A stretch of 64,000 bases of DNA from contig JASDFA010000010.1 in the NCBI GenBank assembly GCA_035772735.1, positions 132,621,001 to 132,685,000 of the forward strand, written 5' to 3'. Position 1 is the first letter of the stretch; each line of letters begins with the position of its first letter. The notes under the pieces are model-generated. The model had not been told where the DNA came from, did no database searches, and saw nothing but the letters and a program-made list of their open reading frames with translations. Both the position numbers and the translations under genes were made by a program. This document shows, one piece after another, positions 45,082 to 56,405 of this stretch. This DNA is from Datura wrightii (taxonomy: Eukaryota > Streptophyta > Magnoliopsida > Solanales > Solanaceae).

Positions 45082-47048
45082 AAAGGATAGTCCACGTCGG
45101 GCCACGACGTAAAATAAGGCGCTACTTGGGAGGCAACCCAAGGGTACCACAGGTACCATTTTAATTTCTTGCATTGAGTTGATTTTTGTTTATTTTCATC
45201 TTGTGTGTTTTGGTGGAAAGTTAAGCACAGATGGAGGGGAAGTCTGAGTACCCGTGGAGGACGAATCTAACAAGCATGGAAGAGAAAAAGTGTGGGGTTG
45301 AACACCCACTTGTGCAAAGTCGAAGAAACGCATGCTGTTAGCTAAGCCTAAAGGCCTCAGGGAGTATTTCTCACCCTTTGTAAATTTTAATTTGATGCTA
45401 TGAGGACATAGCATGATTTAAGTGTGGGTGAGGGAAATTTCAAGGGAAATTTCAAAATTTTCTGTGCTTAACGATTTTGGTGAATGTAATGGTTGTGCAA
45501 AAGTTTGTGAGAAATTTGAAAAATTTGAAAAATTTTTGTGAATTAAGCATGACTTCATCACCCGTTGGTTTTTCTTTTCGGTTCTTTTCCGACGGGGGGT
45601 CTTTGAACCGAAGAATAAAAAAAATTCTTTTTATTTGTCTGTATATAATGTTTTTTAGTCATAGTTAGTGACTGTTTCCGATGATGGATGGATGACGACC
45701 GTCTTGAGGAAAAATTAGTCGGTAGGTGTTTGGTTTTGTTGAACCATAACTAATTGGTGCTTGATGTACTTATTATGTGCTATACGTGATTGTAAGATGT
45801 AAGTATATTCAGTGTGAAGCATGTAGGTGTATAACTTTGTGTGAGACGCTTAGGCTCTTGAATTTGACTCAATATGATTGAAGCTTAATTCTGAATTCTT
45901 GTGATTAGCTGAGTAAGAGTCTGATGAATGTGTCTTGAATTGAGCATGTGCCATGAGTGTAAGGTTTTTGAGTATTCTGTGCTATTGTGGATTGTCTAGA
46001 ACTTGCCTGGTGTGTTTATGAAACGAAATGAAGGATGTGAATTGTAGGAGATGATTTAGGCATTTCTTTGAGTGAACCAAATTTTTATCCTTCATTTTAC
46101 CTACCTTTAAAAATTAATCCTAGTTAGCCCCATTGAGCCTTGAGCCTATTCTTTGACAGCTGCAACATAAGCTTAATCCTTTTTCTTTCCTTAGCCTTGA
46201 ACTTGATCCAAAACTCCTAAGCGCTTGAGTGAAAAAATCCGAAGGAATAAAGGAGTGAGAAGAATGAAAAGAAAGGAAAAGTAGCAAGTTGTAGAAGTGA
46301 GAAAAGGACAAAGGTGCACTTTTGTGAAAATGGTTGATTATTAGTAAGGAGCAAGAAAACAAATTAATGAAAAATTATTTATAGAGCTCCTTACTAATAA
46401 GTTAAAAGTGCCTAAAGAAATGGGGGAACATAAGAGGAACAAGAAAGATGAAAGGAGAAAAAGGTAAAGTAAGGGAAGGGAAGTTCGTAAGGAGGGCGTA
46501 ATGTATTAAAAGCGCTTAGGAAAGATAGTCACTATTACTGGCCATAATAGTACCTACCTGTCCCTTAGCCTACAGTACAACCCATTAAGTCCTACTTGAT
46601 CTTACATTCACACATCCTTAAATTAGTGGAATAAAACACTAAGGGCAAGCTTATGGGTCATTACATGATGCATGTGAATTCTTTGTGAGAGTGAGTGTAA
46701 TTCTATTTATTTACCCACACATGTTGTGATGTAAAAATGATTTTTGCGTGTGATTGGGTAACTCTCCTTCCGTGAGGGCACATGTTGAATGAAGGATATA
46801 ATTCATGTGGGATTTCTTACTCAGTTGATTTGCATGAGTTTGCTAAGATCAAGAGTCGATTCTTTAGGTTAAGAAGTCTTAGCATCGTTGTATTTTTTCT
46901 CGATGATTAAATTGTGTATGCTTTATCTTTAGCTTGTTATCTTACGGAATCATTATAACCGTAGCTTGAATTATCTGGCCACATTAGTTATGTGGGAGTT
47001 TCTATATGTATGATATGTAAGAGGTTGTTCGAGGACGAACAAGGCTTT
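45082..47048 (+). other. Element G 3' untranslated region
   Basis: Begins at the deletion join with GGGCCACGACG...GCGCTACTTGGGAGGCAAC, as after pol in A. No supported ORF. It shares the ordered landmarks listed for the 3' UTR of A but lacks the post-pol ORF block. Confidence 0.7.
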
Positions 47049-47062
47049 AAAGTGTGGGGTTG
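47049..47062 (+). promoter_or_regulatory. Element G polypurine tract
   Basis: AAAGTGTGGGGTTG directly before the 3' LTR. Confidence 0.9.
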
Positions 47063-48629
47063 TGATCACGGGCAAAATAACATGCCCGAGATACGCTTTA
47101 TACCTTAATGTAGTCTTGTTTATCTAAGTTATTTTACATACTTTCATGTGATTTTATATAAATGTGAATATATGTGCTAACCAACATGATTAGTCCTTGT
47201 TTTGTAGGTTAATAATGCATTTGAGGAACTAATTCACAAGTTGATGAATAGCAAGGAATGGAGTGGAGCAAGTGGCGAAAGTTGGCAAGGAGCATGCCTT
47301 GGCAAGGCTGGCCGCGCCAGGCAGCGTGCCACGCTGTGCGTGTGCCGCGCCCAGCGCCGTGCCACGCCCTTGCCAAGCGCACGAGAAAAGGCAGCAAACG
47401 GCAGCAGCAGGCAGTAAACTAGCGCGCCAGCACCGTGCCACGCTAGGACAGCTGCGCGACAGCAGCATGTCAACGCGTTGCATGAGCAGCGTGCCACGTT
47501 GGCCAGCGCGGTGACCCTCGGCAGCTTGGTTTCCAGAGGCAGTTTCCAGAGATCTTTCGTGTTGCCTCCGTGTCAAGGAGTCATTGCTCCGCGATACACT
47601 CCGTGACACGGAGCCGTTCCATTACAGGCTAAATTATGCACGTTTTCCATTTACTATAAATTGAACCCTTAGCTCCTAAAATCATTTTGTCACGATTTTA
47701 TTCTGAAAAACCACCTAGGAGTGAAGGGAGAAGTGGGAGAACTCATCTAGGGTTTATCAAATTCCCTTCTCATCTACCAAATTCATGTAAGTATGTTAGT
47801 TTAGTATTAGTTAATTGTAGTTTTACGAACATGAATGGCAAGAACCCTTCCTCTAGGGTTGAAGCCATGAATTATGATTGTGCTTTTATGAAATTGTTTT
47901 GGAATTAAGTTATTGATTGTTGTTTTCGTCTTGCATTCTGGATTGTTGGTTGTTTTTATGATTGATCACCATGAAAGCATATTTGTTAGCTTGAGTAATA
48001 GCTTGAGAAAGCATTACCTAGGTCAGAACATGAGAATGTAAGGAGCATGTTTGTCTCTAGGGAGAGATATTGTGTCAGGATAGAAATATACCTCACACCT
48101 TGCTTGGTTGACACACGGGGGTTATGAAAGACCAACTTGGGATGTCACATCACCACTCGAAGAAGTAGTTGTGAGGCTAAGTTGAGTTAAATGGTTAGAC
48201 GTACAAAAGTCCCTAATCGTTTCCCCGTAAACCACAACATAATTGATTGCCCGCGACTAGAAAATTAAACTCCTCGCTCACAATGATGCAGTGAGGCTAG
48301 ATTACCATGTTTAGAGGCTCGAAAGACCATAAAGGTGCAATTCTAATTATGTTAAATAACAATTGATAATTCCATGCTTAACCCATTGCAAATCGTACTA
48401 CCGCATGATTAATTGGTTTTAACTCTATGTTGCTCCTAGAGTAATTTCAGAATATTTCGTTGACCCAAACTTAGACTTAATTAATCTCAATCGAAAATGT
48501 CTATAACCAACACTTGAGGTATTTAAGATCACAATAGAAATGGATAGTTAGAGGAATGGGTCCAGTCCCTGTGGGTTCGACAATCCGGTTCTTAAAAAGA
48601 GCCACTATATTACTTGCACGACCCGTACA
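47063..48629 (+). repeat. Element G 3' LTR, left part
   Basis: Near-identical to 40922-42488. Cut at GTACA by element H; the last 15 bp are at 59167-59181. Its U3 module is at about 47290-47615 and TATA at 47654-47660. Confidence 0.94.
48625..48629. repeat. TSD GTACA, left copy, element H
   Basis: Same five bases at 59162-59166. Confidence 0.95.
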
Positions 48630-51141
48630 TGTTACACCCCATAGAATTCCTGGCACTTAGATGACCTATTCGCACGTTGGTTAAGTATATTTGAAGGCCA
48701 TACGTGCTAGGGAAAGGTCCGGGAAAAGATCGGACGAGAAACCCGTCGAAACCATCGCGGGAGGAGCCGAGGCAGAGCCCCTCCGCGATGGCAGCGTGTC
48801 AAGGAGGTGAGGCCTCCACGATGGCTCCGTGACACGTTGCCCAGGTTCAGCCCCAAGTATATAAGCCCCCACTTCGGTTTAAAATCATACTACACTTATA
48901 AATTTCCAGAGAAACGTAGTGAAGCCAAGGAAGACGAAGAAAATTAAATATTTTCGTCCGATTACGCTGCCAAACGCTGCCCAAACTCAAATTAATCCCA
49001 GATACCCGAGTATTTAGCAGCAGAGAGCATTTCTACGGAATTAGTTTCGCGAAATACGGCCGACAAATCGGCGAGCCACTGAACTAAAGTAAGTAGAATT
49101 GCTCTAAATTAATGTCTATGTGTTCCTAGATGAGAATTGAATACTTCTCCCTTCTGGGCCGCTGAAAAATAGCGAGTTTTCGACCGTCTTTCGATAAGCC
49201 TAAGTTTAGGCTATAAACTATATCGAAAGTAACGTCGTTCTTTACAATAAAGTTGTACTTAGTATTAATGGACGTATTTATGAATGCAGTTGGGAGAAAA
49301 TAGTTGAAGTACCGGCCGAGCCTCGTTCGACGGACGAATAATTCAAAGAGAAGGTATGTAAAGTTAGTTTCCTTCGGCAAGTTAAGTAATATCAGTGTAG
49401 TGTAACAAATTACGGACCAGTCGAATGTTCAGAAGTCAAATGTTGCGTTATTATGAATGTTGGTATGATGTGAGAAACATTGGGTTGTAATGTGTATGAA
49501 ACCTATCAGTATGATATAGATTCTAACGCAAGCGTTAGAGATTGCCCAGTATATTCACTGTGTGATGTAATATGCCATGTTAAGATATTGTTGTGTTCAG
49601 CTGAAACCCCGTTAGAGATTGCCCAGTATATTCTTATATAGCATTTGCCCAGTACAGCCCGACAGGAGACTATATTCATATTTATACATCTTTACTTGCC
49701 TCAGCACGTATTAAATACGTACAGATTACTATCAGTAGCCCAGCATGTAATATATATGATACTTTATCCCTATTAGCCTCAGCATGTGAGATACCCAGAC
49801 AGTATTACCAGTTGAGACCGTTGTATTGTTTGGGGTTGGATTACCTAGCATCCATGATCGCCCAGGGTTAATAGCTGTATCGACTCGTCCGCTAGAGGAT
49901 GAGGATACATCACTCTACGGAGTGGCATGCCGTCCCGCCAGGGGACGAAGATGGGATGCCAGTTTTTCCCCATACTTGTGCCTTGATCGGCCCTTACACA
50001 CCCCAGTCGAGCGGATACGCCCGGGTGCAGATTCAGGAGTCCTCCGGACTCAGATGCAGTTATAGTCAGGGGCTCAGCGAGCCCAAGTGCATACCCAGGG
50101 GACCGGCGGGATGCTTACAGACACTATAGGAGATGGGATGACCGGGGTAGGGGTATAGATTCTGTGTTGATTGTACCTCCCAGCTTATGGGGGCCGGGTA
50201 AGGTTGTGTATGCTATGTTGTGTTATGTTATATTAGACATGAGTAGACTAGTAGTAGAATGATACGTCTCCAGAAATGACACCTACTCCCGCCAGCATGA
50301 TTAAGAACAGGTACGATCTACACCATCAGATAGTTAATCTAGTTCTTCTTATTCCAGTTTCGACAGTTATGTTATTGATTTCAGATATCCCTTCAGTTCT
50401 TACAGATTCAGTTATCTCCTTCTATTCAGAATTTTTAGTTATATTACTTGTATTCAGCTGTATTCAGTTTGCTTTACATACTCAGTACCAGCGGTACTGA
50501 CGCCCAGTGGGGCGCTGCATTACTTACCTGCAGGTACCCATAGACGCGCAGGCGATACCACGTGATCCCCATCAGCGGTCGAATATTCAGCTCCTGTCAT
50601 CCGGAGACTGAATTTCTAGAGGTGTAGTTCAGTTCCTTTTGTTGTACAGTACGGGTAGGTTGGGGCCCTGTCCAGATCATTTCTATTATTCTTCTTAGAG
50701 GCTTGCAGTCTGTATGTATTCCCTGTGGTCAGATGAGCCGGTCGTGTGAGGCCGTGCAGTTGTATAGTTGCCTTTACTCCTTTCTTTCTTTTGTAATGGC
50801 CGTGTGGGGCCATAGTTTGCCAGTAGTGGTGACCTTGCCGGTCACGTAGCTTTTCAGTATATTATGTTTGAGTTACAGATAACTAGACAGCATGGTGGCC
50901 TTGTCGGCCCGCATAGGTTCCCCTGAATTAACATGTTTCTGGTCAGCTGTAATACAGGTACAGAAGGCTATAGGCCAATGGGCCGGGGGCTGTATTTACA
51001 GCCGTTATATAGCCCTTTGTTTCCAGAAATGTGAGTTAGAGCCAGCCAGGCGCCAGATGCGCCCAGGCTTAGCAAGTTCAGTAGGTCAGGTCCTAGTAGG
51101 GCACTAGGTGCCAGTCATACCTCCCACGGTGGGGTGTGACA
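48630..51141 (+). repeat. Element H 5' LTR
   Basis: 2512 bp. Shorter than the 3' LTR because about 267 bp (equivalent to 57387-57653) is replaced by a 23-bp filler at 49611-49633. U3 module 48751-48843 and TATA box AGTATATAAG at 48856-48865. Confidence 0.94.
48751..48843 (+). promoter_or_regulatory. U3 GC-rich module, element H 5' LTR
   Basis: Inverted repeat CGTGTCA (48795-48801) / TGACACG (48830-48836), with CTCCGCGATGG and CTCCGTGACACGTTGC words. The latter is exact in solo LTR B, and 48767-48798 matches element A at 28 of 32 bases. Lies about 12 bp upstream of the TATA box. Confidence 0.68.
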
Positions 51142-51145
51142 AACT

Positions 51146-51157
51146 TGGTATCAGAGC
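51146..51157 (+). promoter_or_regulatory. Element H primer-binding site
   Basis: TGGTATCAGAGC, the exact initiator-Met tRNA complement, 4 nt after the LTR. Confidence 0.95.
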
Positions 51158-51354
51158 AGGTCGTATCCCAGGGAGTCTGCAAGCCGTGCTAAGTAGAGTC
51201 CTGTCCATGGATGTGTTGTGCACCACATACTATGGGTAGGAGGCTGCAAGGCATGATAGGATGGTTGTCTTTTATTCTGATTCAGTCGTGCTATTGAGCG
51301 GTACAGTATAGGGTTGATTCCCTAAAATCTTACCATATTCTTTGGTTACAGATA

Positions 51355-54300
51355 ATGTCAGACCAGCGCCATCCTATTACAGGTCGGAACTTAGACATTG
51401 CAGCAGGAGAAGGCACCAGCAGGATGCCTCCCCCTCATTTGGAGACAGCCCGATCAGAGGGCACTACAGAGGCATCATCCCAGCCTCCTCAGCAGTCCCC
51501 ACCACGTCAGGAGCCACTTGGGGCGACATTACCTTCAGCAGCCCCTATATTGACTCCTTCTGATCAGGAGGTTAGGAGTGTTGTAGTTCTGTTAGCACAA
51601 ATGATGGCTGCTCAGCGTCAGCCAATGCCATCTACAGTTGCAGAATCATCAGGAGGGCCCGGTAGTTCGAGGGTCCGAGAGTTTTTAGCCCTGAATCCCC
51701 CACAGTTCACAGGCACGGACCGAACAAAGGACCCCCAGGATTTTCTAGATCAGATGCAGAGAATCTTCAGGGTTATGCACGCCACGTCTACCGAGTCAGT
51801 CGAGTTGGCCGCATTCCGGTTACGGGATATTGCGGTGTTATGGTATGAAAGCTGGGAGAGGTCCCGAGGGAGAGATGTTTCCCCTCCCACCTGGTCCAGC
51901 TTTTCCGGAGCCTTTCTGGATCATTATTTGCCGCGGGAGATTCGACAGGCCTGGGTAGACCAGTTCCTACATCTAGAACAGGGGGCCATGAGTGTTAGGG
52001 AATATTCTTTGCAGTTTGATTCCTTAGCCCGATATGCACCGGCCTTTGTTGATACTATGGCATCCAGAGTGCATCGCTTCATTACGGGATTGAATCCAGA
52101 ATATGTTGAGATTTGCACTACAGCCACACTACGAGAGGACATGGATATTGCTCGCATTCAGGCATTTGCTCAGAATATTGAGGGCATCAGACAACGGCAA
52201 CGAGAGGTCAGAAGGGTTAATCAGGAACAGCGTCGCCGGGATAGGCCAGTTGAATTACCGGGAGGGGCCCAGGGAGGACCCACGCCCCGATTGTCAGACA
52301 GGCCGCCCAGGCCCCCGCCTCCGTCACAGTCATAGGGGGGTAGATTCAGCCGCAGGGGGCAGTCAGGGACTGGTAGAGGCTCGCAGATGGCAGATTCACT
52401 ATCACAGAGGAGGGCAGAGCAGAGTAGGTATACCCTACCACTTTGCCCTATATACAATCGACGCCATTCTGGAGCATACAGATATGGCTCCACCGAATGT
52501 TATATTTGTGGCCAAGAAGGCCATTTGATGAAAGATTGCCCAGCCAGAGGTCGAGAGGACCGTGATAGACAGGATAGGACATCAGCAGGGTCACGAGCCA
52601 CAACATCCTCGACTGGGCGCAGGCCCTCAGTTTCAGCAGGCAGGGGTCGGGGCAGATCAGGGGCCTCCAGTACAGGTGCGGGTCCAAGCCGCACATATGC
52701 TTTACCAGGGAGACAAGATTCAGAAGCATCGCCTGATGTCGTGACAGGTATGCTAACTATCTGCTCACACCCTACTTATGTGCTAATTGACCTAGGGTCT
52801 ACTTTGTCCTATATTACTCCATTTGTGGCACGGAAGTTTAGTATTGTACCAGAATCATTACAGAAGCCCTTTCTAGTATCTACGCCCGTTGGTGACTCTA
52901 TCACAGCTAGCCGAATCTACCGCGGGTGTACAGTAGAGATTGTTGACCGTCAGACCACAGTAGATCTAGTCGAGTTAGAAATGATAGACTTCGATGCCAT
53001 AATGGGTATGGACTGGTTAGTGCCATGCTTTGCCAATGTTGAATGTTGGACCAAAACGGTCCGATTCCACTTCCCGGGGGAAGCAGTACGAGAGTGGAAG
53101 GGCAGCACCGTGACGCCAAAAGGCAGGTTTATTTCCTACCTTCAGGCGAGAAAGTTGATATCTAAGGGGTGTATTTACCATCTTGTCAGAGTTCAGGATG
53201 TCCAAGAAGAATCTCCGACACTCCAGTCTGTCCCAGTGGTAAATGAATTCCCAGATGTATTTCCTGATGAGTTACCTGGTATTCCCCCAGAAAGGGAAAT
53301 AGACTTTGCTATTGACTTGCTACCAGGCACTCAGCCAATATCAATACCTCTTTATTGTATGGCTCCTGCAGAACTCAGAGAATTAAAGGAGCAGTTGAAA
53401 GACTTGTTAGATAAAGGTTTTATCAAGCCGAGTACTTCCCCATGGGGTGCGCCAGTCTTGTTTGTGAGAAAGAAAGATGGCTCGCTCCGAATGTGCATAG
53501 ATTATCGGCAGCTAAACAAAGTTACAGTAAAGAACAAGTATCCGCTCCCCAGAATTGATGACTTATTTGATCAGTTGCAGGGAGCCAGATACTTTTCTAA
53601 GATTGACTTGCGGTCCGGATACCACCAGGTCCGAGTACGTGAAAGAGATATTCCTAAGACAGCATTCAGGACCCGATATGGGCATTTTGAATTTCTGGTT
53701 ATGTCCTTCGGGCTAACGAACGCCCCAGCAGTTTTTATGGACCTGATGAACAGTATTTTCAGACCTTTCCTGGACTTGTTCGTGATAGTATTCATTGATG
53801 ACATTCTGGTGTATTCTCGCTCTGAAGCAGATCACCAGACTCATTTGCAGATAGTGCTCCAGATTCTCAGGGACCGCCAGTTGTATGCTAAGTTTTCGAA
53901 GTGTGAATTCTGGCTTAACTCAGTGGCCTTTTTAGGGCATATTGTCTCAGACACCGGTATACAGGTAGATATGCAGAAGATAGTAGCAGTTAAGTCATGG
54001 CCTAGGCCTACCACCCCGACTGAAGTTCGTAGCTTTCTGGGGTTAGCAGGGTATTATCGGAGATTCGTTGAGGGATTCTCAACCATTGCAGCACCTTTAA
54101 CTAAATTGACACAGAAAGCAGCAAAGTTTCAGTGAACGGAGGCATGCGAACAGAGTTTCCAGGAATTGAAAGACAGGTTAACCTCCGCCCCAGTATTAGC
54201 ATTGCCGGAAGGCACAGAAGGTTATTCAGTTTATTGCGACGCGTCAGGTGTCGGATTGGGTTGTGTGTTGATGCAGCATGGTAGAGTAATTGCATATGCC

Positions 54301-56139
54301 TCCAGACAGCTGAGAAAACACAAGAAGAATTACCCTACCCATGACCTGGAATTGGCCACAGTAATTCATGCCTTGAAGATGTGGAGGCATTATCTGTACA
54401 GCGTCCATGTTGACATTTATACAGATCATAAGAGCTTACAGTACATTTTCACCCAGAGGGAGTTGAATCTGCGGCAACGCCGCTGGTTAGAGTTGTTGAA
54501 AGACTATGATGTGAATATTCTATACCACCCCGGAAAAGCTAATGTTGTAGCAGATGCCCTGAGCCGTAAGTCGATGGGGAGTTTGGCGTATTTACGGCCT
54601 GAGAAATGGAAGTTAATCAAGGAAATTCATCAGTTAGCTAATCTAGCCGTTCGAGTAATAGAAACAGAAAATAATGAAGCAGTAATTCAGAATTCTGCAG
54701 TGTCATCGTTAGTTACAGAGGTAAAAGAACGGCAGTATGAGGATCCCGATTTAGTCCAGCTCAGAGATAGAGTTCAGAAAGGTAAGGAGCCAGATTTTCA
54801 GATAACCGAGGATGATGTGCTACATTGTAAGGGCCGCCTTTGTGTCCCGAATGTCGCAGGACTTCGTGGGCAGATCATGCATGAGGTACACTACGCTCGC
54901 TATTCCTTTCACCCAGGGGCGATGAAAATGTACCACGACATCAGAGACATCAATTGGTGGCCAAGTATGAAAACTGAGATAGCTGAATTTGTATCTAGAT
55001 GTGCTAATTGTCAGCAGGTAAAAGCAGAGCACTAGAAACCGGGTGGTTTGACTCAAGAGATAATGATACCTATGTGGAAATGGGAAGTGATAAACATGGA
55101 TTTTGTAACGGGATTACCCCGTACTAGACGTAGAAATGATTCCATTTGGGTAATAGTTGACAGGCTGACAAAATCAGCTCATTTCCTGCCAGTAATGGCT
55201 ACCTTCTCAGCTGAGGATTATGCCGAATTATATATCAGAGAAATAGTTAGATTGCATGGGGTGCCGGTATCTATCATTTCAGACAGGGGGGCACAGTTTA
55301 CAGCTAGGTTCTGGCAGTCATTTCAGAAAGGTCTGGGGACGCAAATTAATTTGAGCACAGCATTTCATCCTCAGACAGACGGGCAGGCTGAACGTACGAT
55401 TCAGACGCTCGAAGATATGCTGCGAGCGTGTGTGTTAGATTTTGGGGGTAGCTGGGATGAACATCTCTCGTTAATTGAATTTGCTTATAATAACAGCTAC
55501 CATTCAGTTATTCAGATGGCGCCTTTCGAGGCATTGTACGGACGAAAATGTTGATTGCCGGTGGGATGGTTTGAGATAGGAGAATCAGCATTAGTTGGCC
55601 CAGACATTGTTCGGCAGTCCGAGGAAAAGATAAAGCTTATCCGAGAACGTTTACTGACCGCTCAGAGCCGCCAGAAGTCATACGCAGATAGGCGGCGCAG
55701 AGATCTAGAATTTTTGGTAAACGATTGGGTATATCTAAAAGTGTCCCCGATGAAAGGGGTAATGAGGTTTGGCAAGAAGGGCAAGCTTAGCCCAAGATTC
55801 ATTGGGCCGTATCAGATTCGGCGAAGAATAGGCCGTGTGGCATACGAGTTGAACTTGCCTCTAGAGTTAGCGTCGGTTCACCCAATATTCCATGTTTCTA
55901 TGTTAAGGAAGTTCGTAGGGGACCCTTCTACAGTAGTTCCAGTTCAGAATGTCCAGGTCACAGAAGAGTTAGCATATGAAGAGGTTACCGTAGCTATTTT
56001 AGACAGACAGGTTCGCAGGCTAAGAACTAAAGATGTTGCATCTGTCAAAGTATTGTGGCGTAACAGAAATCGGGAGGAAATGACGTGGGAGGCTGAAGAA
56101 GATATGAAAAGCAGATACCCTCACCTATTTCAGGCCTAG
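51355..56139 (+). pseudogene. Element H Gag-Pol polyprotein with chromodomain
   Basis: Single frame, start ATG 51355, end TAG 56137-56139. Gag capsid (FLALNPPQFTGTDRTKDPQD, WSSFSGAFLDHYLPREIRQA), CCHC knuckle [14 protein letters not shown] (52498-52539), protease with Asp codon 52789 ([13 protein letters not shown]), RT with FIDD at 53791-53802, RNase H ([22 protein letters not shown]), integrase HHCC ([20 protein letters not shown]), catalytic Asp 55099, Asp 55282 and Glu 55390 (exact D35E), then a chromodomain (VTVAILDRQVRRL, VLWRNRNREEMTWEAEEDM). Four in-frame stops: TAG 52333, TGA 54133, TAG 55033, TGA 55552. No frameshift, all catalytic residues present. It would make particles, copy RNA to DNA and integrate it; as read it is interrupted. 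Confidence 0.95.
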
Positions 56140-56393
56140 TCAGACGACAGGTATGTCCGTATCATTATTTATACAGTACCTTATGGTTGTATGTTGTAAA
56201 TGATAAAGAAAGAAGTGATATTTAGTTGTTCAGTGGATCTTAGAATATTATATGCAGTGCCTGTGTTGGACTTTTCTGCATTTCAGGTTTTTGCGATAGT
56301 CCATATAACAGAGGAAACTCTGCCGAAATTTTTCTAGAAAGTAAAGTAAGCAGTCCTTTAGACAACAGTGTACATTCGGGGACGAATGTTCTT
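56140..56393 (+). other. Element H 3' UTR
   Basis: Short untranslated region ending ACATTCGGGGACGAATGTTCTT before the polypurine tract; the ATTCGxGGACGAATG word is a local inverted repeat also present in E (8118-8136). Confidence 0.6.
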
Positions 56394-56405
56394 AAGGGGG
56401 GAGAA
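56394..56405 (+). promoter_or_regulatory. Element H polypurine tract
   Basis: AAGGGGGGAGAA directly before the 3' LTR. Confidence 0.93.
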
